Under the pieces are notes generated by a model, which saw nothing but the letters and a program-made list of their open reading frames with translations, ran no database searches and was not told the origin of the DNA. A DNA stretch of 7,539 nucleotides from Candidatus Fermentibacterota bacterium (lineage in GTDB: Bacteria > JAFGKV01), in the NCBI GenBank assembly GCA_030620115.1, contig JAUXFG010000174.1, positions 1 to 7,539 of the forward strand, in the 5' to 3' direction. The stretch's first letter is position 1. Each line of letters opens with the position of its first letter. Shown here in pieces: positions 1-5,543 of this stretch. The translations under genes were made by a program, and so were the position numbers.

Positions 1-15
1 AAGGCGTATTCTCAT
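1..15 (-). CDS. Possible 5' end of a minus-strand gene running off the left edge
   Basis: On the minus strand an ATG at 15-13 is followed by open codons (M-R-I-R-L) to the window edge. A strong purine run (AAGGGGGG, about 21-28 on the plus strand as its complement) lies six bases upstream, at good ribosome-binding distance. Only five codons are visible, so no product can be proposed. The call rests on the ribosome-binding site alone. Confidence 0.22.
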
Positions 16-269
16 GTCGTTCCCCCCTTGCGCATAAACCCGTGCTGCTCAGCAGAGCGCAGCAACCATATTGAGCTGCCCATGCAATGGCACATGAACA
101 CTCCTGATTACCAATTTAGTCACCAGCTGAGCGATGCGCAATTCGATCGGTTAACCCGGACTTCTCACCGGCTTCTATGTCAGGAGACCAAAGACAGAAG
201 ACATCCCTGGCATCCAATATGGGTCGGGAGTTTATGGTTTATGGGGTCTGATCTTTGATGTTTAATATT
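16..269. other. Left intergenic stretch without a recognisable gene
   Basis: An open frame of 76 codons crosses this stretch on the plus strand (28-258). Its translation has no recognisable domain, an odd composition, and no ribosome-binding site at its start. The other frames are broken by stops. I see no tRNA, no terminal inverted repeats and no insertion-sequence end that I can name. It is best read as a spacer or decayed sequence upstream of the repeat at 270. Confidence 0.4.
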
Positions 270-322
270 GAACCACAGATTGGGAGAGGAGATTTGGGGA
301 ACACGGATTGAATGGATTTGGA
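270..322 (+). repeat. Dispersed repeat of the ACCACAGATT type, copy 1
   Basis: The segment begins GAACCACAGATT, continues with a GGGAGAGGAGATT block and then ACACGGATTGA. The same three blocks, in the same order, occur on the opposite strand at 1948-2035. Copy 1 lacks the TTCACTGA insert between the first two blocks and has five to six extra bases (about TGGGGA) before the third. Repeats of this word type (ACCACAGATT...ACACGGATT) are, from memory, common between genes in many bacterial genomes; their function is unknown. Confidence 0.6.
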
Positions 323-369
323 GAGAGCTCGGTGAACTAATGCGGGATGATGAGGGTAGCATTGTCGTC

Positions 370-1137
370 ATGAAACGAATTCTGCAGAGCTTACGTAGTG
401 GCGAGACTGAAGTCGCCGATGTTCCTGTCACGGCCTGTGGCCGAGGCATGCTGAAGATGCGAACATGTGAAGCCTTGATTTCTGCGGGTACCAACCGCAT
501 GCTGGTGGTGTTTTCCAAGGGCGGATTTTGGGCGAAGCCCATCTGCATCCAAGATAGACCAATCCAGTGCAAAGGTATTCATGAGACAAGACACCACGCA
601 ATGCCCATCTTGCTTGAAGTGCTTCTCGAATCCAGCCATGACAGTTCAATAGCTCATTGATCAGGGCGAGTTCGATCTGCTGCCCGCGCTTCGTGAACTG
701 TTGCTCAACGCCGTAGTGCATCCGGAATACACGAGCCCGGTTGATACTCAAATCAAGATATTCGATACTTCGATCACCTTTTTCAACCCCGGCAGGCTCT
801 TTGGAGGGCTGACAGTCGAAGCGCTCAAGAGTGACAACTATCAGTCTCGAACACGCAATAAACTCATTGCCGAAGCCTTCTATCTGACCCGTGATATCGA
901 GAAATATGGAAGCGGTTTCATAATGTCGGTCTATTGCCCCAAGACGGTAACGAGGGAATAAGTGAGGAAATACACCGGCTGCTTGAGACCATAAGGCATG
1001 CGCCGGGAAGGCGGATACCCCAACTCGCGGACTCCCTAGGAGTTCCAGCAAAAACAGTCGAACGTTGGATTGCCACCCTGAAGAAGCGGAAGCGCGTCGA
1101 ATATCGTGGCAGCAAGAGGACGGGCGAATATACGTGA
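370..1137 (+). pseudogene. Degraded AlbA/HATPase_c_4/winged-helix transcriptional regulator (COG2865-like)
   Basis: Three pieces in two frames follow the domain order of COG2865-type regulators. (1) From the ATG at 370 (frame 1), the reading MKRILQSLRSGETEV resembles the start of a Schlafen-AlbA_2 domain, with a weak SAGTN...VVFSKGG match near 480-525. (2) From about 662 to 930 (frame 2) there is a well-preserved HATPase_c_4 segment: ALRELLLNAVVHPEY (the E..NA..H..Y box), FNPGRLFGGLT, RNKLIAEAF and IEKYGSGF. (3) From about 940 to 1137 (frame 1) there is a C-terminal winged helix (IPQLADSLGVPAKTVERWI, then a KRKRVEYRG wing), ending in TGATGA. A TAG at 650-652 closes frame 2 just before the ATPase piece. 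About 250 codons remain where the family, from memory, usually has about 450-550, so the regions between AlbA and the ATPase and between the ATPase and the HTH are largely deleted. The ATPase and HTH assignments are firm; the AlbA piece is tentative. Confidence 0.75.
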
Positions 1138-1298
1138 TGAACAACCTGCCGGAGTAGCATCATAGGATCTCACGCATCCGCCTACGCTCGGCAGCTTCGG
1201 ACGTGACAAGAAGGCGGAAAGGGGGGACCTTCGATCGGGGGAGAGGGCGTACAGCTATGAGCGTTCAGCGTTCAGAAGATGGAACTCTGACGAGGGTG

Positions 1299-1398
1299 AG
1301 ATTCTTCGCTTCCTGCAGTCGCTCAGAATGGCAGGGGTGGTTGGCATTGGACGTGAAGAGACGTGTCATTCTGAGGGAGAGGAGCGACCGAAGAATCT
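1299..1398 (+). repeat. 100-bp palindromic repeat, copy 1
   Basis: The unit starts AGATTCTTCG and ends CGAAGAATCT, a perfect 10-base terminal inverted repeat. The arms continue inward as imperfect complements: a CTCAGAATG word on the left and CATTCTGAG on the right. The centre (about 1335-1362) is not palindromic and contains GGTTGGCATTGGACGTGAAGAGAC. A second copy lies at 5544-5643 in opposite orientation, also exactly 100 bp, and 91 of 100 bases agree by manual alignment. It carries no transposase and would fold as a long hairpin in single-stranded form, so it is MITE-like or REP-like. Words of the form TGTCATTCTGAG...GAAGAATCT are, from memory, widespread in intergenic DNA of many bacterial genomes. 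Confidence 0.85.
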
Positions 1399-1415
1399 GG
1401 GAGGGGGGGAAGGGG
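1399..1415 (+). other. G-rich tract with a G-quadruplex-type pattern
   Basis: Directly abutting the repeat are runs of three, seven and four G separated by one and two bases. The seven-G run can supply two G3 blocks, so the tract meets the G3+N1-7 pattern. The equivalent flank of the other repeat copy (about 5518-5541, minus strand) is also G-rich but has a less regular pattern. Whether it folds or matters in the cell is unknown. Confidence 0.45.
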
Positions 1416-1454
1416 AGGAAGCCGTTGAGCCCATAAGCTGGTAGGCTGATGGAG

Positions 1455-1470
1455 TCCGCCGGCTGGCGGA
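1455..1470. repeat. Short perfect hairpin TCCGCC/GGCGGA
   Basis: A six-base perfect stem with a four-base loop (GGCT). No T-tract follows on either strand, so it is not a standard intrinsic terminator. It probably belongs to the dispersed palindromes of this spacer. Confidence 0.45.
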
Positions 1471-1500
1471 AAGCAGGCAGCGCCATATCGGTTGCTGCAG

Positions 1501-1519
1501 TCCCGCGGTGGACGCGGGA
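1501..1519. repeat. Short perfect hairpin TCCCGCG/CGCGGGA
   Basis: A seven-base perfect GC-rich stem with a five-base loop (GTGGA). It lacks a following T-tract, so a terminator role is not supported. It lies 31 bases after the preceding hairpin. Confidence 0.45.
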
Positions 1520-1594
1520 TGAGAAATGCGGGTTAAGGGGAGACGGTAGTTGGTTTTCGCGAAGAGCACTATTGCCGAGGCTGTCTGAGAGCAC

Positions 1595-1622
1595 TTGATA
1601 TCGAGCGTTGAAGCCTTATCTC
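1595..1622 (+). promoter_or_regulatory. Weak candidate promoter for the UPF0175-type gene
   Basis: TTGATA (1595-1600, five of six matches to the sigma-70 -35 box) is followed after 16 bases by TATCTC (1617-1622, three of six matches to the -10 box). It lies about 40 bp before the GTG start at 1663. The match is weak and not unique by inspection. Confidence 0.22.
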
Positions 1623-1653
1623 GTCACCACGTGGAAAAAGCGGAGAGTGGGAA

Positions 1654-1677
1654 TAGCTCCAGGTGAGCTTGGAGCTA
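1654..1677 (+). promoter_or_regulatory. Inverted repeat enclosing the antitoxin start codon
   Basis: TAGCTCCA (1654-1661) and TGGAGCTA (1670-1677) are perfect 8-base complements. In RNA a G-U pair (1662/1669) would extend the stem to nine pairs, leaving a six-base loop that holds the GTG start codon (1663-1665). It could be a translational hairpin or a dimeric operator bound by the antitoxin itself; both are inference. The left arm also contains the in-frame TAG that closes the reading frame upstream. Confidence 0.45.
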
Positions 1678-1914
1678 CCACGCGATTTGCTTGGGGCACT
1701 TGACATCCCGGAGGGTCGGCTACAAAGCCGAGTAAGAGAATTGATTGCTCTGGAATTGCTTCGGGAAGGGCATATCTCATCCGGCAAGGCCGCAGAGTTG
1801 TTAGGTATCTCTAAGGGGGAGTTTGTGCTTCTGATGGCGCAACATGATGTTCCCTACTTCACGGAGTCACCCGATGAATTGGCTGCCGAGGTTGCGACCA
1901 TACTCCTGTCCTGA
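1663..1914 (+). CDS. UPF0175 family protein, probable antitoxin without its toxin
   Basis: This 83-residue protein has the UPF0175 (PF03683) plan. An N-terminal strand (VSLELPRDLL if the GTG is read as Val) is followed by a helix with RVRELIALELLREG at about 23-36, then the family's hallmark ISSGKAAELLGISKGEF helix-turn-helix (about 38-52) and a C-terminal DELAAEVATILL tail (70-82). UPF0175 proteins are small DNA-binding antitoxins usually encoded just before a PIN-like DUF3368 toxin. Here the bases after the TGA at 1912-1914 encode no such protein; repeat DNA begins within about 35 bases. The GTG at 1663 is the only available start, because an in-frame TAG lies at 1654. There is no clear ribosome-binding site, and the start sits in an inverted repeat. 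The coding region is full length for the family and uninterrupted. It may still be expressed, or be a relic that has lost its partner. Confidence 0.82.
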   Translation: MSLELPRDLLGALDIPEGRLQSRVRELIALELLREGHISSGKAAELLGISKGEFVLLMAQHDVPYFTESPDELAAEVATILLS

Positions 1915-1947
1915 GAGTTGACCATTCGCAATTGATCCCCCGCCGTT

Positions 1948-2035
1948 CTCTCTGTGAGAGATATCCTTCATCATCTCAATCCGTGTAATCTCCTTTCCCA
2001 ATCAGTGAAATCTGTGGTTCTGTGATCTGTGGTTC
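1948..2035 (-). repeat. Dispersed repeat of the ACCACAGATT type, copy 2 (inverted)
   Basis: Read on the minus strand it begins with GAACCACAGAT twice in tandem (15-base period), then continues TTTCACTGATTGGGAAAGGAGATTACACGGATTGA in blocks matching 270-322, and ends near TCTCTCACAGAGAG. It is opposite in orientation to copy 1, so the two bracket the pseudogene, the 100-bp repeat and the antitoxin gene. Confidence 0.6.
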
Positions 2036-2039
2036 CCGC

Positions 2040-2160
2040 ATTTCGCCTTTCCCCATCCCAGCATTCCAGCAATTCCTCCCCCTTCCTCAGATTGCACTTT
2101 ACAGATTGCCAGATTCCAGATTCTTCCCTCCTTTCCCGCAATCAAGCAATTCCCCGGACT
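2040..2160. repeat. Degenerate short-word repeat region
   Basis: The stretch is built from recurring short words: CAGATTGC/CAGATTCC (for example about 2090-2130), AGCAATTCC (about 2067-2075 and again about 2143-2153) and pyrimidine runs. AGATTCTTCCCTCC (about 2120-2133) resembles the outer arm of the 100-bp repeat with its pyrimidine flank. It lies just downstream of the stop of the four-gene operon. I found no hairpin with a T-tract that would act as an intrinsic terminator. Confidence 0.4.
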
Positions 2161-2165
2161 ACTAT

Positions 2166-2822
2166 CTACTTGATTATTCCTAACCAATCCCTGAGCAGGA
2201 AGTCCATGCGGCCGATGAGGAGAGAGATCCTGGCCATGGCGGTGAAGCCGAAGGTGGCGCCGAAACCGATCATCAGAGTCCAGATGCCCACCTTTGCAAC
2301 CGAGCCCACTGCTCCTTTGTGAGCTTTCGAGAAAAAGAAGTAGGTGAGGCCGCTCAATACGCCGATGACCACCAGCAGGCTGTTGAATCCATCCCATGTC
2401 CCCACGGTTTTGAGATCGATGATGCTGGCCTGAAGCTGCCGGATCACCTTGGTCTGCAGCGAGAGGGGAATCACAAAACCGGCGCCTATCCCCCAGATGA
2501 TGGCGATGGGAATGCGTGCCAGCCAGGAGTAGCGGGTAGAGAATCTGGTGAATATCAGAATCCCCAAGAATGCCGCGATTACCAGAAGGAACAAGCCCAA
2601 AGGCCCTGGAATGACATTCCAGTTCCGTTCCCTGAAAAGCGGAATCACGAAGTATGGCACCAATGTCTGTCTGATCAGAATGACCAACCAGTACCCCGCG
2701 GAAACACCCACCACCAGATGCTCGGCGATACGATAGAATAGGTTGTCCTTGTAGAGAAATGAGAAGATACAGAGGGTAAGAAACGCAGCCAACCAGACAC
2801 CCGGATCCACAGAGAGTGCCAT
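2166..2822 (-). CDS. Six-TM membrane protein, fourth gene of the FN3/DUF6754 module
   Basis: This 218-residue protein is almost entirely hydrophobic, with probable TM helices at about 7-23, 34-51, 74-92, 102-121, 145-163 and 174-196. Between the first two helices is the stretch FLYKDNLFYRIAEHLVVGVSAGYW (about 22-45, described in two parts: YKDN-FY, then AEHLVVGVSAGYW), which looks like a conserved core. I recall similar proteins annotated as hypothetical in uncultured-bacterium genomes, but cannot cite a family. I chose the ATG at 2822-2820, not the longer frame starting at 2918. It overlaps the TAA of the preceding gene by one base (TAATG), and an AGAAGGA ribosome-binding site lies nine bases upstream. 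The extra 32 residues of the longer frame are an out-of-frame reading of the neighbour. It closes the four-gene unit; the C-terminus is short, basic and probably cytoplasmic. The function is unknown. Confidence 0.85.
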   Translation of the reverse strand: MALSVDPGVWLAAFLTLCIFSFLYKDNLFYRIAEHLVVGVSAGYWLVILIRQTLVPYFVIPLFRERNWNVIPGPLGLFLLVIAAFLGILIFTRFSTRYSWLARIPIAIIWGIGAGFVIPLSLQTKVIRQLQASIIDLKTVGTWDGFNSLLVVIGVLSGLTYFFFSKAHKGAVGSVAKVGIWTLMIGFGATFGFTAMARISLLIGRMDFLLRDWLGIIK

Positions 2823-3646
2823 TAGCTCTGATCCTTCTTGCCGGCCATGAACGCGATATTCCCGATGATGATAAGAACCACGATGAGCAGATGACAGATG
2901 GATTGTATATTCATCCAAATGGTGGCACGTTCGCCTTCGCCCAGAAGGGTCTCATATTCAGCGGCACCCTTGAGCCCACCGAGTATGCCCACGATCTGGC
3001 CTGATTGCAGGTAGTTGTAGTAGTCCGCCGCCATGACGGCAGTGACGCCAATGGCGAGCGGGAAGTTGTACCGCTCCTTGCCATACATGATCCACGCATC
3101 GACACCGCTGGTGGCATTGACCGAAAGCACGAACTTGAAGTCCCGGTAATTCTTCACGTTCCGGAAGATGGGGAGACTGTCGAGCCGTGTGCCGTAGTAG
3201 TCAATGGGAAATGACTGCCGAATGTCTTGACCCATAGAGAGGATCACCGCGGCGGGATAGGGCCTATAGCCGAGGTAGCCATAGTCCCTCCCATATTCCA
3301 TGCCTCGCTCCTCGGCAACTGTTCTGATCTCGGATTCGATGAGGCTGACGCCTGTTGCCGCAAGGCACATGCATATGAGGCGCGCGCCGCGCCGATGGGC
3401 ATGCCGCATGATGGCGTAGGTCATGGGCTCGAGTTCCGCCATGGTATCGGGGCCGTAATCCATGTCCAACAAGAAAAGATCGCCGGGCTGGAGACTCTCT
3501 ACCAAATCGAATACCTTCTTTGACTCGGGTGTCACCTTGACGGAAAGCTTGGCGGGGAAAAGCAGCGGGATGATCACTGCAACAGCCATGAGGAGAAAAA
3601 TCACACGCCGATCAAGCTGTGACACCTTCGCCAGGAATCCCCTCAT
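2822..3646 (-). CDS. Two-TM protein with a large Rossmann-like middle domain, third gene of the module
   Basis: The protein has 274 residues. A basic N-terminus is followed by one TM helix (about 14-32), a soluble domain (about 40-245) and a C-terminal TM helix (about 250-268) ending GKKDQS. The soluble domain begins with strand-helix-strand units (GDLFLLDMD at 55-63, then a helix to about 88, then RLICMCLA). It continues with PYPAAV (129-134), NFPLAIG (194-200), GQIVG (216-220) and GAAEYETLLGEG (227-238). The same motif order occurs in the first gene of the operon, so the two soluble domains may be homologous. Topology is ambiguous because both sides of the first TM are equally basic. The start is ATG, one base after the preceding TAG, with a GGGAG ribosome-binding site six to seven bases upstream. 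The stop overlaps the next start. I recognise no catalytic motif, and the function is unknown. Confidence 0.85.
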   Translation of the reverse strand: MRGFLAKVSQLDRRVIFLLMAVAVIIPLLFPAKLSVKVTPESKKVFDLVESLQPGDLFLLDMDYGPDTMAELEPMTYAIMRHAHRRGARLICMCLAATGVSLIESEIRTVAEERGMEYGRDYGYLGYRPYPAAVILSMGQDIRQSFPIDYYGTRLDSLPIFRNVKNYRDFKFVLSVNATSGVDAWIMYGKERYNFPLAIGVTAVMAADYYNYLQSGQIVGILGGLKGAAEYETLLGEGERATIWMNIQSICHLLIVVLIIIGNIAFMAGKKDQS

Positions 3647-3647
3647 G

Positions 3648-4271
3648 CTACTCTCCCGCCATGTAGCTTCGCTCGATGCCCAACATGACCCGGAGCGCCA
3701 TGCTCGCCTCTCCTAATCCCACGCCGATGAGGATGGCGCGCTTTGCCGCCACATTGGGCACGTTCAGGAGCCAGTCCGCGATGGCCGGAAACAACCCATG
3801 GCTCATTCGATCGCCCAAGGGAACCCTCCCCAACATCACGAAAACCGCGGCAAGCAACAGGATCGTGGCAATGGCGGATCGTGCCCGGAAGGCCCGGAAT
3901 GCCGCGGATGCGATAAAGAACGCCAGAAGGCTGAACATGGTTGCTGATATGGGATTCAGGATGTGGTCATAGAGCCACTCGTACGATCCCCGCTGCTCCA
4001 GTGCCGGGATGAGGCCTGCCGCCACCATGGCGAACAAACCACCCAAAGTAATGAAGCTGTACTGCCATTGCCGCTGGCGATGCCGGATCTTTCTCACATG
4101 CATCGTCACGAGACTGGTGATGCCAAGAAAGATGGAGAAAACGCCTATGATCTGAAGCCATATGTTCGAAACTTCATAGATCTGCTCGAACGACCGATGT
4201 GGCACGAAATACTGAACCGTCAATAGGAATGCACAGATGAACGTCAGAAAAACGGGGAGCTGCTTTTTCAT
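3648..4271 (-). CDS. Six-TM membrane protein, second gene of the module
   Basis: This 207-residue integral membrane protein has probable helices at about 5-22, 37-55, 71-90, 105-125, 133-150 and 178-198. A strongly basic loop (VRKIRHRQRQWQ, 59-70) should be cytoplasmic by the positive-inside rule. The loop between helices five and six (GRVPLGDRMSHGLFPAIADW) and the last helix (RAILIGVGLGEASMALRVM) look like the conserved parts. The ATG at 4271-4269 overlaps the TGA of the preceding gene as ATGA. No purine ribosome-binding site precedes it (the upstream bases are pyrimidine-rich), so it should depend on translational coupling to the first gene. One base separates its TAG from the next start. 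It has no recognised family; by context it is a membrane subunit of the same complex as its neighbours. Confidence 0.85.
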   Translation of the reverse strand: MKKQLPVFLTFICAFLLTVQYFVPHRSFEQIYEVSNIWLQIIGVFSIFLGITSLVTMHVRKIRHRQRQWQYSFITLGGLFAMVAAGLIPALEQRGSYEWLYDHILNPISATMFSLLAFFIASAAFRAFRARSAIATILLLAAVFVMLGRVPLGDRMSHGLFPAIADWLLNVPNVAAKRAILIGVGLGEASMALRVMLGIERSYMAGE

Positions 4272-5398
4272 AGTCTGATGGAAAGGAGTTTGGTCACGAT
4301 ATCGCTGCCGAATGTGGTTGCGATGATCCCGAGAAGAAGTACCAAAACAATGATGAGCTTCGCGATATCCTGTCCCTTGAGTGTGCCTAACTGCAATGGA
4401 TCCTTGGAGAGGTAGGCGCTGGCGGCATAGAGTTCCTCTCCCATGAGCGTGTAGTCACAGGCGGCCACAAAGAAGGGTATTTGGGTCAACTCATCCGTGC
4501 CGGCGATCTGCATGGATCCCGCTTGGAAGCCGGTCTCCGCCAGAATCAAGGACTCCGCGTAGAATTTCCCCAGGTAGAAATTGGTCGCGGGCTTCTCCCT
4601 GAGCATAAGGCCATTCACCGCCGCAGTGAATGGAAATTGCTCTGAGGTGACATAGAAGATGTCTTTCTCGTCATACGCGTCCGGCCGGCCCGCATTCAAA
4701 TATGCTGATTTGACGACTTCTTGGGCGATTATCATGACCGTGGCGTAGACATTCGGCACTACCAATCTCGTCTGGTACTCCGCGGTCCTCTGGGCGACGC
4801 GTCCCAGTATGGTAAAGGCCGCGATGGTAGCGACTTCCGATGCCTCGGATATGCCGGGGATGAACAGAATAGGCCGCCCCATTTCCGTGGCACGGCCGAT
4901 GGCCTCATCAACGGCATCAATCCCGGCAATGGGGCGTACATACAGCTCACGCCCCTCTCGTGCCCTCTGGATCATGAGAAGCACCAGGAAGGAGAACGCC
5001 ACCGCGAAAACAAGGACCACGGTTTTCCCCGTATGGAACCATTGCCCTTCCGGCACAACGGGGCCTGCAACAGGATACTCGAAATCACCTGACTCTATCC
5101 GCGCAATGATCTTGTAGTAGTATGGGGTGCCGTTCGTCAGATCCTCGCACGCATCGACATACTCATGCGCTTCTCCCTTGAGAACCGCAGTACTCTCAAA
5201 TGGGCCTATGGAACTAATGGAACGAAAGAGATTGAATTGATCAACATGCGTGCCAGGCCCAGGATTGGTCCACGACAGGGTGATGCTTTTTCCGTGATCA
5301 TTGGGTGTATCGGCGGCGGTGAGGGTCTGCCCATACGCGCCACGAGGCAGCGACAAGGCAAAGAGAAGAGGGCCAAGGTATAGCCAGCTACGCAGCAC
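4268..5398 (-). CDS. Signal-peptide/FN3/membrane-anchored protein, probable DUF6754 family; first gene of the module
   Basis: The protein has 376 residues. A signal peptide (about 1-23, ending GAYG before Q24) is followed by a fibronectin type III-like domain (about 25-115; cues are GKSITLSW and NGTPYYYKIIA). Next come a TM helix (about 125-143) with RAREGRE directly after it, a large domain (about 150-342) and a C-terminal TM helix (about 346-363). The charge after the first TM puts the large domain in the cytoplasm and the FN3 domain outside. The VRPIAGIDAVDEAIGRATE stretch and the overall plan match what I recall as DUF6754, a family of unknown function. Motifs in the large domain are RPILFIPG (175-182), FPFTAAV (255-261), NFYLGKF (273-279), SMQIAG (295-300) and AACDYTLMGEEL (312-323). 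The start is GTG with AGGAG six bases upstream. It overlaps the next gene by ATGA. The gene model is firm; the family name is from memory, and the function is unknown. Confidence 0.85.
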   Translation of the reverse strand: MLRSWLYLGPLLFALSLPRGAYGQTLTAADTPNDHGKSITLSWTNPGPGTHVDQFNLFRSISSIGPFESTAVLKGEAHEYVDACEDLTNGTPYYYKIIARIESGDFEYPVAGPVVPEGQWFHTGKTVVLVFAVAFSFLVLLMIQRAREGRELYVRPIAGIDAVDEAIGRATEMGRPILFIPGISEASEVATIAAFTILGRVAQRTAEYQTRLVVPNVYATVMIIAQEVVKSAYLNAGRPDAYDEKDIFYVTSEQFPFTAAVNGLMLREKPATNFYLGKFYAESLILAETGFQAGSMQIAGTDELTQIPFFVAACDYTLMGEELYAASAYLSKDPLQLGTLKGQDIAKLIIVLVLLLGIIATTFGSDIVTKLLSIRL

Positions 5399-5428
5399 GT
5401 AATGCTCCTATGCATGTGTTGATCGGCT

Positions 5429-5457
5429 AACATCGGTTCGTGACCCCCACGCGTCAA
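5429..5457 (-). promoter_or_regulatory. Candidate promoter of the four-gene operon
   Basis: On the minus strand TTGACG (5457-5452, five of six matches to the -35 consensus) is followed after exactly 17 bases by GATGTT (5434-5429, three of six matches to the -10). Transcription would begin near 5422, giving a short leader before the AGGAG and the GTG at 5398. It is the best sigma-70-like site I see in the gap, but the -10 box is weak. Confidence 0.33.
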
Positions 5458-5543
5458 CTCCCTCCACCTGATGTTGGTCACGACACCGGGCTCCGGTCGT
5501 CAGCCCCATCAGCCCCAGATTCCTTTCCCTCCCTCCTTCCCAC

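Larger units (their letters stand above)
1138..1662. other. Gene-free repeat-bearing spacer
   Basis: There is no credible coding sequence in these 525 bases. Open frames here (for example plus 1203-1436 and minus 1265-1594) read through repeats and have low-complexity, Arg/Gly- or Ser/Pro-rich translations. The stretch holds the 100-bp palindromic repeat (1299-1398), a G-rich tract (1399-1415), two perfect short hairpins (1455-1470 and 1501-1519), a tandem GCGTTCA GCGTTCA (about 1261-1274) and a weak candidate promoter before the antitoxin gene. Confidence 0.6.

Noticed and set aside
16-130. Weak resemblance of a minus-strand reading (VPLHGQLNMVAA) to the SLN motif region of SpoU-type RNA methyltransferases
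   Set aside because: The match is short, lacks the key Ser, and stops close by on both sides; it is no better than chance.
28-258. Plus-strand open frame of 76 codons at the left edge
   Set aside because: It has no ribosome-binding site, no recognisable domain and a composition typical of non-coding sequence.
428-1144. Minus-strand open frame of 238 codons
   Set aside because: It is antisense to the regulator pseudogene, whose plus-strand frames show clear ATPase and HTH motifs; the minus translation shows no domain.
1265-1594. Minus-strand open frame of 109 codons across the 100-bp repeat
   Set aside because: Palindromic repeats often read open by chance; the same kind of peptide appears at the other copy, so it reflects the repeat and not a gene.
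2319-2741. Plus-strand open frame of 140 codons
   Set aside because: It is a shadow of the six-TM gene on the minus strand, with a charged, low-structure translation.
2823-2918. Longer N-terminus for the fourth module gene
   Set aside because: It would overlap the coding C-terminus of the third gene by 97 bases and has no ribosome-binding site; the TAATG overlap at 2822 with an AGAAGGA upstream is far better.
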